Shown piece after piece: positions 47,896 to 56,500 of a DNA stretch of 64,000 bases. The stretch lies in NCBI GenBank assembly GCA_963738205.1, contig CAVTVQ010000009.1, positions 372,001-436,000 on the forward strand, written 5' to 3'. Every line of letters begins with the position of its first letter. The first letter of the stretch is position 1. This stretch comes from DATFQE01 sp963738205. Its GTDB lineage: Bacteria; Actinomycetota; Thermoleophilia; Gaiellales; Gaiellaceae. A model generated the notes under the pieces. It saw only the letters and a list, made by a program, of their open reading frames with translations. It ran no database searches and was not told where the DNA came from. The translations under genes were made by a program, and so were the position numbers.

Positions 47896-48585
47896 TTGAG
47901 GCCACGGCGGAGAGTCGAGCCGGATCGGACCCCAATTCCGCAGGTGCGGATCAACGACGCGATTCGCGTCCCGCAGGTGCGGCTGATCGACGAGGATGGC
48001 TCGCAGGTCGGTGTCAAGCAGACCGCCGACGCGCTCGAGTATGCGTTCGGGAAGAATCTCGACCTCGTCGAGGTGGCGCCGCAAGCCCAGCCGCCGGTCG
48101 CCCGGGTCATGGACTACGGGAAGTACCGGTACGAGCAGGAGCAGAAGGCAAAGCTCGCGCGCAAGCACCAGTCACAGGTTCACGTCAAGGAGATCAAGCT
48201 CAGGCCGAAGATCGGAGTCCACGACTACGAGACCAAGAAGGGCCACGTCGTCCGCTTCCTCAACCAGCGGGCGAAGGTCAAGGTCACGATCATGTTCAGG
48301 GGGCGCGAGACGACGCACCCGGAGCGGGGTCGCGACCTGTTGATGCGGCTGGCGGAGGACGTCCGCGAGATCGGACAGGTCGAGTCGCCGCCTCTGCTCG
48401 ACGGGCGCAACATGGTCATGGTCTTGGGCCCGACGAAGAACGCGGGAGTTGCCAGAGATGCCAAAGATGAAGACACACAGCGGAGCGAAGAAACGCTTCA
48501 AGCTCAGCGGGGCGGGCAAGATCCTGCGCCGTCGGGCGATGAAGAGCCACTACCTCGAGAAGAAGTCGAGCAAGCGCAGGCGTAG
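47896..48585 (+). CDS. infC: Translation initiation factor IF-3
   Basis: IF3 binds the 30S subunit and checks start-codon selection. N-domain (RINDAIRVPQVRLIDEDG, EVAPQAQPPVARVMDYGKY) and C-domain (VKEIKLRPKIGVHDYETK, VMVLGPTK) are complete. Both ends are odd. The strong site GGGAGGA at 47864-47870 is followed by a five-codon ORF (TTG at 47882 to TGA at 47899), and infC begins with TTG at 47896; one extra T in the TTT at 47895-47897 would join the two. At the end, the frame runs 128 bases into rpmI instead of stopping near 48455. Confidence 0.9.
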   Translation: MRPRRRVEPDRTPIPQVRINDAIRVPQVRLIDEDGSQVGVKQTADALEYAFGKNLDLVEVAPQAQPPVARVMDYGKYRYEQEQKAKLARKHQSQVHVKEIKLRPKIGVHDYETKKGHVVRFLNQRAKVKVTIMFRGRETTHPERGRDLLMRLAEDVREIGQVESPPLLDGRNMVMVLGPTKNAGVARDAKDEDTQRSEETLQAQRGGQDPAPSGDEEPLPREEVEQAQA

Positions 48586-48658
48586 CTTCCGCAAGGACGT
48601 TCCCGTCGCTGCGAGCGACACGCGTGAGATCAAGCGGCTGCTCGGAAGAGGTTCCTAG
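48458..48658 (+). CDS. rpmI: 50S ribosomal protein L35
   Basis: A 66-residue ribosomal protein, strongly basic, starting MPKMKTHSGAKKRFKLSG and ending KRLLGRGS. Length and sequence are typical. It begins inside the open 3' part of infC and ends on the base before rplT, in the universal infC-rpmI-rplT order. Confidence 0.97.
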   Translation: MPKMKTHSGAKKRFKLSGAGKILRRRAMKSHYLEKKSSKRRRSFRKDVPVAASDTREIKRLLGRGS

Positions 48659-49018
48659 ATGCCCCGCGTCAAGCGCTCGGTCCACGCGCGCAAGAAGCGG
48701 CGCAAGGTCCTCGGGGAGGCGAAGGGCTACTGGGGCCAGAAGCACTCGAGCTACCGCAAGGCGAAGGAGCAGGTCGAGCACTCGCTCGTCTACGCCTACC
48801 GGGATCGCAAGAACAAGAAGCGCGTCTTCCGGCGCCTCTGGATTCTGCGCATCAACGCAGCAGCTCGCGCCAACGGCCTGTCGTACAACCAGTTCATCGC
48901 CGGCTGCCGCAAGGCGGAGATCGAGCTCGACCGCAAGGTGCTCGCCGACCTGGCCGTGAGCGACCCTGCCGCGTTCGGCAAGATTGCCGAGCAGGCCAAG
49001 GCCGCGCTGCAGAGCTGA
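48659..49018 (+). CDS. rplT: 50S ribosomal protein L20
   Basis: A 119-residue early-assembly protein of the large subunit. Typical landmarks are MPRVKRSVHARKKRRKVL and FRRLWILRINAAARANGLSY. ATG abuts the rpmI stop. In many bacteria L20 represses this operon by binding the leader, consistent with the hairpin between thrS and infC. Confidence 0.97.
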   Translation: MPRVKRSVHARKKRRKVLGEAKGYWGQKHSSYRKAKEQVEHSLVYAYRDRKNKKRVFRRLWILRINAAARANGLSYNQFIAGCRKAEIELDRKVLADLAVSDPAAFGKIAEQAKAALQS

Positions 49019-49037
49019 CGGCACGACTCCGCGGCGG

Positions 49038-49763
49038 GTGATCACCTCCCCGCACAACCCACGGCTACGGCTCGTCCGGCGCCTACACGGCCGACGGCAG
49101 CGCGAGCGCCTGGGGCTGTTCAGTTGTGAGGGCGAGGATTTGGTGGCGGCGGCGCTCGCGGCCGGCGTCGAGCCGGTCGAGGTGCTGGTCGACGCTGAGC
49201 GACCACCGGAGCTTCCTGGGCTGGCCGCAGTCGAGCCGGTCGAGCCGCGCCTGCTGGCAGAGGTGTCAGCGCTCGGTCATCCACCACGGGTCATCGCCGT
49301 GTTCAGGCGAGCCGACCTGCCGCGACTGGAGGAAGGCTCGGCGCCGCCGGTGGGCCTTGCGCTCTGGCATGTTGGCGATCCAGGCAACGTAGGCACGTTA
49401 CTGCGGGCGGCGGACGGACTCGGTCCTGCGTTCGTCGCGCTGTCGGCCGGCTGCGCCGACCCGACCGGGCCGAAGGCATTGAGGGCCTCCGCGGGCGCCG
49501 TCTTCCGCGTCCCGCTCGGCCGCTTCGACGAGAGCCCGCGACCGCACATCGCGCTGGTCGCCGGCGAGGGCGCGTCGCTGCCGGAGCTCCAGATCGGAGA
49601 GCGCGTGACGTTCGTCCTCGGCGCCGAGCGGGAGGGTCTGCCTGTCGAGGTGGTCGAGGCGTGTGACGGAAGCGCGCACATCCCGCTCTCTCCGCACGCC
49701 GAGTCCCTCAACGTCGCGATCGCAGGCGCGATCGCGTTGTACGAGTGGCGACGGCGAAGCTAG
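49038..49763 (+). CDS. SpoU/TrmH-family RNA 2'-O-methyltransferase
   Basis: A 241-residue enzyme with an N-terminal substrate-binding domain (ITSPHNPRLRLVRRLHGRRQ) and a SPOUT knot. The three knot motifs are LWHVGDPGNVGTLLRAADG, FVLGAEREGL and HIPLSPHAESLNVAIAGAIA. It transfers methyl from SAM to a ribose 2'-OH, most likely of 23S rRNA. The gene commonly lies between rplT and pheS, as here. GTG start. Stop shares CTAG with the convergent small gene. Confidence 0.92.
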   Translation: MITSPHNPRLRLVRRLHGRRQRERLGLFSCEGEDLVAAALAAGVEPVEVLVDAERPPELPGLAAVEPVEPRLLAEVSALGHPPRVIAVFRRADLPRLEEGSAPPVGLALWHVGDPGNVGTLLRAADGLGPAFVALSAGCADPTGPKALRASAGAVFRVPLGRFDESPRPHIALVAGEGASLPELQIGERVTFVLGAEREGLPVEVVEACDGSAHIPLSPHAESLNVAIAGAIALYEWRRRS

Positions 49764-49945
49764 CTCTCGCGGCGTCGATCGGTTCGATCGCGCGGCTGTA
49801 GCCGCCGTTCGAGCCGGCCGAAGAAGCCGGGTCGCTCGTCGAGGTCGCTGATCCCGCGCTCGAGGAGCTCGCGCGAGACCTCCTCGCCGCGCTCGTCGAG
49901 GTCGCGCTCGGCGCGACGCGATCGTCGCCGTCGCCACAGCCTCAT
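49760..49945 (-). CDS. Small highly charged protein
   Basis: A 61-residue ORF with alternating Arg and Glu/Asp (RAERDLDERGEEVSRELLER, then RPGFFGRLERRLQPRDRT). ATG overlaps the methyltransferase stop (ATGA), so it is the second gene of that minus-strand unit. No family recognised; likely helical. Confidence 0.5.
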   Translation of the reverse strand: MRLWRRRRSRRAERDLDERGEEVSRELLERGISDLDERPGFFGRLERRLQPRDRTDRRRES

Positions 49946-50676
49946 GCGGGCCTCCGCGCGATCCAGATGCTGTCCTCGCCGCCGCGCCAGCGGCTGCGGT
50001 CGAACCAGCCGTAGTGCGCCTCGATCTCGAACCCCGTCCCGAGCAGGAGCGAGCGCCACTCCTCGGGAGCGAGCCACGCGAGCGACATGGTCGTCTCGAC
50101 CTCGCCGCCGCGCACGGAGAGGACGAGCCGGCGGTTCTCCTCGTCCCACAGCGCGCGCTCGTAGATGCCGGGCTCGCGCTCGACCCAGCGTCCGTGCGTC
50201 TGATCGATGTCGTCCTTGCCCGGGGCGAAGACGTCGAAAGCGAGGCGGCCGCCCGGCGCGAGGAGGCGAACGATCGCGTCCAGCGCGGCGCGACGCTGCT
50301 CGTCGTCCTCCAGGTGGAGGAACGAGCGGAACGGACAGATCACCAGCTCCACCGGCCCCTCGACCGGAGGCTCACGCAGGTCGCCGACCCGCAAGTCGAG
50401 CCGGTCGGTGACACCCGCGAGCCGGGCACGCTCGGCGCACACGTCGAGCATCCCGGCCGACGAGTCGACGCCGATCACCTGGATCCCCTCGGCTGCGATC
50501 GGAACCGCGATCCGGCCCGTCCCCACGCCGAGCTCGACGACCGGCGGCGTTGCGCGACGGGCCTCGTCGACGTAGAACGCGACGTCCTCGACGACGCTGC
50601 GGCTCCAGGGGTCGTAGAGCTCCGCGATCGCGTCGTAGGGGCTCGAATCGGCACGCATTCCGCTCATTCCCGACAC
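49942..50676 (-). CDS. Class I SAM-dependent methyltransferase
   Basis: A 244-residue methyltransferase. Motif I is VVELGVGTGRIAVPIA, the acidic end of strand 2 is VIGVDSSAGMLDV, and motif post-I/II region LVICPFRSFLHLEDDEQRR continues to LLAPGGRLAFDVFAP. An about 70-residue C-terminal beta part follows. Substrate unknown. Three possible starts (GTG 50676, two ATGs within 18 bases) lie close together. Confidence 0.85.
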   Translation of the reverse strand: MSGMSGMRADSSPYDAIAELYDPWSRSVVEDVAFYVDEARRATPPVVELGVGTGRIAVPIAAEGIQVIGVDSSAGMLDVCAERARLAGVTDRLDLRVGDLREPPVEGPVELVICPFRSFLHLEDDEQRRAALDAIVRLLAPGGRLAFDVFAPGKDDIDQTHGRWVEREPGIYERALWDEENRRLVLSVRGGEVETTMSLAWLAPEEWRSLLLGTGFEIEAHYGWFDRSRWRGGEDSIWIARRPA

Positions 50677-50779
50677 AGTCCTGCCACAACTTTGCCGATA
50701 GGCTGAAACTGGAGGGAGGCAAGCGGCCGGCCCCAGGGGTGTGGGCCATGGCCGGAAGGGCCGTCATCAGCCGCCTTGG

Positions 50780-50785
50780 TACAGT
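50780..50785 (+). promoter_or_regulatory. Putative -10 box of the pheST operon (leaderless)
   Basis: TACAGT ends 7 bases before the pheS ATG at 50792; no Shine-Dalgarno. No T-box or attenuator is visible upstream. Confidence 0.5.
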
Positions 50786-50791
50786 CGCAGC

Positions 50792-51787
50792 ATGGACGCG
50801 AAGGCGCTTGAAAGCGAGGCTCTAAGCGCGATTGCGGGGGCCGAGACCGCCGCTGAGCTCGACGACGCGCGCGTTCGCTACCTCGGTCGCAAGAGCGAGC
50901 TGAAGCAGGCGCTGCGCGAGGTGCGCGACCGCGAGACCGGGCAGGCCCTCAACAGCACCCGCGAGGCGATCGAGCGCGCCGTCGCCGACCGCCAGGCGGA
51001 GCTCGACCGGGCTGAGCTGGACCGCAGTCTCACCGAGGAGAGCGTCGACGTCACGCTCCCCGGCACCGAGTACCCGCGCGGACACCTGCACCTGATCACG
51101 CAGATCCGGCGGGAGGTCGAGGACATCTTCCTCGGCCTCGGCTACATGGTCGTGGACGGCCGCGAGGTCGAGACGACGCACTACAACTTCGACGCGCTCA
51201 ACATGCCGGAGAACCACCCGACGCGCTCGCCGCTGCACACCCTCTACCTCGATCCCGAGGTCGTGCTGCGCACGGAGACCTCGCCCTCGCAGATCCGCAC
51301 GATGGAGGAGCGCGAGCCGCCGATCTACATGATCTCGAGCGGCCGCACGTACCGGCGCGACACGCCGGACGCCACGCATACGCCGATCTTCCACCAGGTC
51401 GAAGGGCTCGCGGTCGACCGTGGGATCACGCTCGCCGACCTGAAGGGCACGCTCGCGTACCTGATGCGGGCGCTCTTCGGCCAGGACCGCGACGTGCGCT
51501 TCGCCACGCACTTCTTCCCATTCACCGAGCCGTCGATCGAGGCGTACGTGTCCTGCTTCCTCTGCAACGGCTCCGGTTGTCCGGTCTGCCGCCAGTCGGG
51601 CTGGATCGAGGTCGGCGGCGCGGGCATGGTCGACCCGAACCTGTTCGAGTTCGTCGGCTACGACCCCGAGGAGTGGACGGGCTTCGCCTTCGGCTGGGGG
51701 CTCGAGCGGATCGCCGTGCTGCGCCACGGGCTGCCCGACCTGCGCGAGCTGTGGCAGAACGACCTGCGACTGGCCGCGCAGTTCTAG
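50792..51787 (+). CDS. pheS: Phenylalanyl-tRNA synthetase alpha subunit
   Basis: A 331-residue class II catalytic subunit. An N-terminal coiled coil (1-85) contacts tRNA; motif 2 is in MISSGRTYRRDTPDATHTP and motif 3 in GFAFGWGLERIAVLRHG. A Cys-rich insertion (CFLCNGSGCPVC at about 252-263), found in many bacterial PheS, probably binds zinc. Start at the ATG with the leaderless -10; a longer GTG reading from 50741 is rejected. Four bases separate it from pheT. Confidence 0.96.
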   Translation: MDAKALESEALSAIAGAETAAELDDARVRYLGRKSELKQALREVRDRETGQALNSTREAIERAVADRQAELDRAELDRSLTEESVDVTLPGTEYPRGHLHLITQIRREVEDIFLGLGYMVVDGREVETTHYNFDALNMPENHPTRSPLHTLYLDPEVVLRTETSPSQIRTMEEREPPIYMISSGRTYRRDTPDATHTPIFHQVEGLAVDRGITLADLKGTLAYLMRALFGQDRDVRFATHFFPFTEPSIEAYVSCFLCNGSGCPVCRQSGWIEVGGAGMVDPNLFEFVGYDPEEWTGFAFGWGLERIAVLRHGLPDLRELWQNDLRLAAQF

Positions 51788-51791
51788 CCGC

Positions 51792-54092
51792 ATGAAAGTC
51801 CCCGTCTCCTGGCTGCGCGACTACGTCGACACCTCCGCCTCGACCGAGGAGATCGCCGAGCGTCTCAGCATCTCGACGCTCGAGGTCGAGCGGATCGCGC
51901 GCCGCGGCGTGCCGGACCTCGACGGCAACCTCGGCCTCTATCGGGTCGGCCGCGTCGTCGAGGCCGGGAAGCATCCGAACGCCGACCGCCTGCAGCTCTG
52001 CCGCGTCGACGTGGGGGAGGGGGAGCCGCGCCAGATCGTCTGCGGCGCCTGGAACTTCGGCTCCGGCGCCACCGTCGCCGTCGCCCTTCCGGGCGCCGTG
52101 CTGCCCGACGGCCAGAAGCTCGAGAAGGCGAAGCTTCGCGGCGAGGTCTCGGACGGGATGATCCTGTCTGAGCGCGAGCTCGAGCTCGGGCAGGATCACA
52201 GCGGAATCCTCGTCCTCGGCGAGCCCTACGAGCCGGGGACGCCGCTCGGCGAGGTCCTGCCGCTCGGCGAAGAGGTGCTGGAAGTCGAGACGACGCCAAA
52301 CCGCCCTGACCTGCTCTCCGTCTACGGCATAGCGCGCGAGGTCGCTGCGCTCACGAGCGGCGAGCTGAAGCCGATGCCCGGCTCGTCCGAATCTCAGGCT
52401 CGGAGGGCTGGGGACGAGCCGATGGAGGTCGCGGTCGAGGATCCGGAGGGCTGCCCGGTCTACATCGGCCGGCTCTTCCGCGACGTCGGGATCGCGCCCT
52501 CGCCGCCGTGGCTCAAGGCCCGGCTGATGGCGGCGGGCCAGCGTCCCATCTCGAACGTCGTCGACGTGACCAACTACGTCATGCTCGCGCTCGGCAGCCC
52601 GCTGCACGCCTTCGACGCCGACAAGCTCCCCGCGCCGCGCATCGTCGTCCGCCGCGCCCGCTCCGGCGAGGAGATCCGCACGCTGGACGGCGTCGTCCGC
52701 AGGCTCGACGCGCGCGACCTGCTGATCACCGACGGCGAGCGCCCGATCGCGCTCGCCGCGATCATGGGCGGCGAGGAGACCGAGGTCACGGACGAGACTA
52801 CGAGCGTCCTATTGGAGGCCGCCAACTTCGAGCCGGTCGGGATCCTGCGCAGCTCCGAGCGCCTGCGGCTGCGCACGGAAGGCTCGAACCGGTGGGAGAA
52901 GGGCGTCGACCCGCACCTCGCCCGCCCGGCCGCGGTGCTGGCGACGGAGCTCATCCTCGAGACGGCCGCCGCCCGCTGGGTCGGAGAAGGCGAAGCGATC
53001 GCCGAGCTGCTGCCGTCGCCTGCGATCCACCTCCGCCCCGAACGTGTGAACGCGATCAACGGGCTCGAGGTCGAGCCGGCCGAGCAGCAGGACATCCTCA
53101 CGCGACTCGGCTTCGACCTGACGGACGACTGGACCGTGACCGTTCCGACCTGGCGGGCCCGCGACGTGACGCGCGAGGTCGATCTGGTCGAGGAGGTCGC
53201 GCGCATGCGCCTGGACGAGATTCCGTTCACGCTGCCGCTGCGCCGAGCGACATTCGGGCGCCTCAGCAAGGAGCAGCGGCTCCGCCGCGTCGTCGAGGAC
53301 GTCCTCGTCGGGTCCGGCTTCTCCGAGGCCTACACCTGGAGCCTCCAGGCAGCCGATCGCGACCCCGAAGCGCTGACGGTGCCCGAGCCGATCTCGGCCG
53401 AGCTGGCCGTGCTGCGCACGACCCTGCTCGACGGGCTGGTCGACTCTGCCCGCCACAACCTCGACCTCGGCGCCGACCGGGTCGCGCTCTTCGAGATCGC
53501 GCGCGTCTATCTACCCAGCAGCGAGCAGCTGCCCGAGGAGCGCTGGCGTGTCGGCGGGATCACGAGCGGCGGCTTCTTCGCCGCCAAGGGTGCGGTCGAG
53601 GCGCTGCACGACACACTCAAACTCGAGCCGCGCTTCGAGCGCACCGAGGAGCCGTTCCTGCACCCGGGGAAGGCGGCCCGCGTCGAGTCGGGCTGGGTCG
53701 GCGAGCTGCATCCCGCGCTCGGGGCGGAGGGCTTCGGCGCCTTCGAGCTCGACCTCGAGACGCTCTTCGCGCACGTGCCGGAGAGGATCGCCTACGAGGA
53801 CGTCATCACCTACCCGTCGCTGCGCCAGGATCTCGCCATCGTGGTCGACGAAGACGTGCCTGCGGGCGCGCTCGTCGAAGCAGCCCGCGCTGCCGTGCCC
53901 GAGCTGCGCGACGCGCGGATCTTCGACGTCTATCGCGGCGACCCGGTTCCCGCAGGCCGGAAGTCGGTTGCGCTCGCGCTCGCGTTCCAGGCGCCCGACC
54001 GGACGCTGTCGGACGAGGAGGCTGCTGAGATGCGCGCTCGGATTGTCGAGGATCTCGAGGAACGCTTCGGCGCGGAGCTCAGAGGCTCGTAG
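51792..54092 (+). CDS. pheT: Phenylalanyl-tRNA synthetase beta subunit
   Basis: A 766-residue subunit for tRNA binding and editing. It starts MKVPVSWLRDYVD, has the tRNA-binding (EMAP/OB) domain with NADRLQLCRVDVG (about 58-70), the B3/B4 editing domain, B5 (DDWTVTVPTWRARDVTRE) and the C-terminal ferredoxin-fold anticodon domain (YPSLRQDLAIVVDEDVPAG). Length is usual. The last 14 bases overlap the convergent CNB gene. Confidence 0.97.
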   Translation: MKVPVSWLRDYVDTSASTEEIAERLSISTLEVERIARRGVPDLDGNLGLYRVGRVVEAGKHPNADRLQLCRVDVGEGEPRQIVCGAWNFGSGATVAVALPGAVLPDGQKLEKAKLRGEVSDGMILSERELELGQDHSGILVLGEPYEPGTPLGEVLPLGEEVLEVETTPNRPDLLSVYGIAREVAALTSGELKPMPGSSESQARRAGDEPMEVAVEDPEGCPVYIGRLFRDVGIAPSPPWLKARLMAAGQRPISNVVDVTNYVMLALGSPLHAFDADKLPAPRIVVRRARSGEEIRTLDGVVRRLDARDLLITDGERPIALAAIMGGEETEVTDETTSVLLEAANFEPVGILRSSERLRLRTEGSNRWEKGVDPHLARPAAVLATELILETAAARWVGEGEAIAELLPSPAIHLRPERVNAINGLEVEPAEQQDILTRLGFDLTDDWTVTVPTWRARDVTREVDLVEEVARMRLDEIPFTLPLRRATFGRLSKEQRLRRVVEDVLVGSGFSEAYTWSLQAADRDPEALTVPEPISAELAVLRTTLLDGLVDSARHNLDLGADRVALFEIARVYLPSSEQLPEERWRVGGITSGGFFAAKGAVEALHDTLKLEPRFERTEEPFLHPGKAARVESGWVGELHPALGAEGFGAFELDLETLFAHVPERIAYEDVITYPSLRQDLAIVVDEDVPAGALVEAARAAVPELRDARIFDVYRGDPVPAGRKSVALALAFQAPDRTLSDEEAAEMRARIVEDLEERFGAELRGS

Positions 54093-54495
54093 CGGCGACG
54101 CGCTCGGCGAGCGCCTCGAGCACCTTGATCTGCACCTGCGGCGTGTGGTCGAGCAACCGGCGGAAGTTCTGCTCCGAGACGACCAGCGCCCGCACGGGCG
54201 TCGTCGTCTTCACGGTCGCCGTGCGCGGCGTCTTCGTGACGAGCGCGATCTCGCCGAGGAAGTCTCCCGGTCCGAGCGTCCCGATCTTGCGGCGCTTCCT
54301 GCGCACCTCGGCGCTCCCGTCCATCAGGACGAAGAACTCACGCCCCGACGCGCCTTCCTTCGTCAGCACCTTGCCCTCGGGCAGATCGATCTCGTCAGCG
54401 ATCTGCGCGATCTCGCCCAGCTCCTTCTTGGAGCAGCGGGAAAACAGGGGCACGCGCTTCAGCGCCTCGATCTTTGCGTTCTTCCGCAGAGCCAC
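54079..54495 (-). CDS. Cyclic nucleotide-binding domain protein
   Basis: A 138-residue protein that is a single Crp-like cNMP-binding barrel: LKRVPLFSRCSKKELGEIAQ, KEGASGREFFVLMDGSAEV and the phosphate cassette GPGDFLGEIALVTKTPRTATV, with the conserved Gly-Glu and Arg. There is no helix-turn-helix or enzyme domain, so it must act through a partner. Common as small stand-alone genes in this phylum. Confidence 0.88.
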   Translation of the reverse strand: MALRKNAKIEALKRVPLFSRCSKKELGEIAQIADEIDLPEGKVLTKEGASGREFFVLMDGSAEVRRKRRKIGTLGPGDFLGEIALVTKTPRTATVKTTTPVRALVVSEQNFRRLLDHTPQVQIKVLEALAERVAATSL

Positions 54496-54588
54496 GGAGG
54501 CGAGAGTCTACGGTGACGCGGCGCGCAATCCAACCCCCGGTCGCATTCGTACCCCAGGAGCATTCGCAAACCGACACGAGGGGGACCG

Positions 54589-55278
54589 TTGAACAACCGA
54601 ACCCGAGCGCTCTGCGTCGCGGTGGTGGCAGCCGCCGCAGCCCTCCTGCCGAACGCCGCCTTGGCACAGGCCCGTCAGCTGAACGCAACGGTCGGACCAG
54701 GCTTCACGATTACGCTCTCGAACCCGGACGGGAGCCGTGTCACGCACGTCGACGCCGGGACGTACGACATCGTGGTCGACGACCGCGGCATCGAGCACAA
54801 CTTCCACCTGACCGGCCCGGGAGTCGACATGTTCACCGGGGTCGAGGAGGTCGGCACCGTGACGTGGAAGGTGACTCTCGGCGACGGGATCTATCGGTTC
54901 CAGTGCGATCCCCACTCGAGTTCCATGTTCGGCCGCTTCGCCGTCGGGACGGCGCAGCTCCCGCCGCCTCCGCCGCCGCCGCCGCCGGCCCCCAAGGTCA
55001 AGACGCTCACGGCCACGGTCGGGCCAGGCGCGACGATCTCGCTGAAAGCGGGCGGCAAGACCGTGACGCGCCTGAAGGCGGGGCGTTACCGCATCGTCGT
55101 GCGCGACCGCTCGCACCTGCACAACTTCCACCTCACCGGTCCCGGGGTGAACAAGAAGACGGCCGTCGCGTTCCACGGGACCTCCACCTGGACGGTCACG
55201 TTCAAGAAGGGCAAGACCTATAGCTATGTCAGCGACCCGCAGAAGAGCGGGCTGAAACGCAGCTTCCGCGCGACGTAG
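54589..55278 (+). CDS. Secreted protein with two cupredoxin domains, second degenerate
   Basis: A 229-residue exported protein. Signal peptide 1-27; cupredoxin 1 at about 28-120, with a type-1 copper set His70, Cys106, His109, Met113 (IEHNFHLTG, FQCDPHSSSMFG); a Pro-run linker (122-133); cupredoxin 2 at about 135-228 with the same strand order (HLHNFHLTGPGV). In the second copy the Cys/His/Met loop is replaced by YVSDPQKSGL, so it should not bind type-1 copper. Probably an electron carrier or copper-binding surface protein. TTG start. Confidence 0.82.
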   Translation: MNNRTRALCVAVVAAAAALLPNAALAQARQLNATVGPGFTITLSNPDGSRVTHVDAGTYDIVVDDRGIEHNFHLTGPGVDMFTGVEEVGTVTWKVTLGDGIYRFQCDPHSSSMFGRFAVGTAQLPPPPPPPPPAPKVKTLTATVGPGATISLKAGGKTVTRLKAGRYRIVVRDRSHLHNFHLTGPGVNKKTAVAFHGTSTWTVTFKKGKTYSYVSDPQKSGLKRSFRAT

Positions 55279-55284
55279 GGGTCG

Positions 55285-56268
55285 CTAGCGCGTGCGCCGG
55301 GCCGGCTTCACGAGGCCGGCCCGGTCGCCGCCGGCGGCGCGGATGTCCGCCTGGCGGTCGAGCTCGGCGTTCAGCTCGGCGCCGAACAGCACGGCCATGG
55401 CCGAGTAGTACAGCCACAGGAGCAGCACGATGCCGCCGGCCAGCGTGCCGTAGGTCCTGTCGTACGAGTCCGAGAAGCTGGTGTAGAGCGCGAAGAGCCC
55501 CGAGAGGGTCAGCCAGAGAACGGCGCCGACGAGCGAGCCGGGCGTGATCCACCGCCAGCTGCGGTGCTCGACGTTGGGCGCGAGCGCGTACACGAGCGCA
55601 AAGAAGAGCAGCACGGCGACGAATGCGAGCGGCCAGCGGAGGAGCGTCCAGACCACGTCGAAGGCGCCGCTGAGGTCGGCCTTGTCAGCGATCGCCTCGC
55701 CGATCGGCCCGCCGAAGACGATCAGGACGAACATGCCGGCGAGCACGAACCCGGTCAGGAAGACGAGCAGGAGCGCGATCAACCGCACCTTCCAGAAGGG
55801 ACGTGTCTCGACGCGGTCGTAGGCAGCGTTGACGGCCTTGATCATCGAGCCCATGGCGCCACTCGCCGCCCAGAGTGCGGCGGCGAGCCCGATCACGAAG
55901 GCGATCGACGCCGATGCCGGCCGGCCGGCGGCGCTTCGCTTCGCGATGTCGATCGCGTCGGTGACGGCGCCCGGGGCGACCACGTCGAGGAACGATCCGA
56001 GCTCGTCGTAGCCGCCGACCAGTCCGAGCAGCCCGACGATGAGGATGACCGACGGGAAGAACGCGAGCAGCGAGCTGAACGCGATCTGCTGGGCAAGGCC
56101 CATGCAGTCGTCGGCCATGAACTCCTCCACCGTCCGCTTGAGGACGGCGATCCACTCCTGCAGGCTCAGCCGCTGCGGGCCGGACGGGGGCTGGCCGACG
56201 TCGGCGGTGGTCTCAGTCGCGGTCGACAAGGCGGAACCGTCCGAAACGAGCCTTCTCGGTTCCTTCAC
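55285..56268 (-). CDS. YihY/BrkB-family membrane protein
   Basis: A protein of up to 327 residues with six transmembrane helices. Landmarks are FMADDCMGLAQQIAFSSLLA, AVNAAYDRVETRPFWKVRL and YGTLAGGIVLLLWLYYSAMA. BrkB/YihY proteins are widespread and of unsettled function; earlier ribonuclease claims were withdrawn. ATG at 56268 overlaps the preceding gene by 56 bases; a TTG at 56229 would shorten this to 17. A Ser/Thr-rich N-terminus (1-30) is probably unstructured. Confidence 0.87.
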   Translation of the reverse strand: MKEPRRLVSDGSALSTATETTADVGQPPSGPQRLSLQEWIAVLKRTVEEFMADDCMGLAQQIAFSSLLAFFPSVILIVGLLGLVGGYDELGSFLDVVAPGAVTDAIDIAKRSAAGRPASASIAFVIGLAAALWAASGAMGSMIKAVNAAYDRVETRPFWKVRLIALLLVFLTGFVLAGMFVLIVFGGPIGEAIADKADLSGAFDVVWTLLRWPLAFVAVLLFFALVYALAPNVEHRSWRWITPGSLVGAVLWLTLSGLFALYTSFSDSYDRTYGTLAGGIVLLLWLYYSAMAVLFGAELNAELDRQADIRAAGGDRAGLVKPARRTR

Positions 56269-56500
56269 GGCTCTTGCGCGCGAACAGCCGCATCGTCGCG
56301 CCGATGCCCCCGGCGAGCACGAAGCCCGCTCCCAGCGCCCCCGCCGCCGCGGCGGGCAGCTTGGCCTTCAGCTTCGCCGAGACGTTCGTCGCCTCGCCGA
56401 TCTCCGCGCGGAGTGTGTCGACGGCGGTCGCGAGTCCATCGCGCTCAGCCTCGATCCGGCGCCGGAGCTCCTCCGGTGATTGGCTATTGCCCGTCGCCAT
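56213..56500 (-). CDS. DUF3618-like small membrane protein
   Basis: A 95-residue protein: N-terminal helix with the typical SPEELRRRIEAERDGLATAVD pattern split over residues 8-28, then one transmembrane helix at about 49-70. DUF3618 proteins form a cluster with BrkB-like and holin-like proteins in actinobacteria, as here. Function unknown. Overlaps both neighbouring genes. Confidence 0.75.
   Translation of the reverse strand: MATGNSQSPEELRRRIEAERDGLATAVDTLRAEIGEATNVSAKLKAKLPAAAAGALGAGFVLAGGIGATMRLFARKSREGTEKARFGRFRLVDRD

Noticed and set aside
54589..55278. Second cupredoxin domain as a functional copper site
   Set aside because: Its Cys, second His and Met ligands are absent (YVSDPQKSGL), so only the first domain is called a copper binder.
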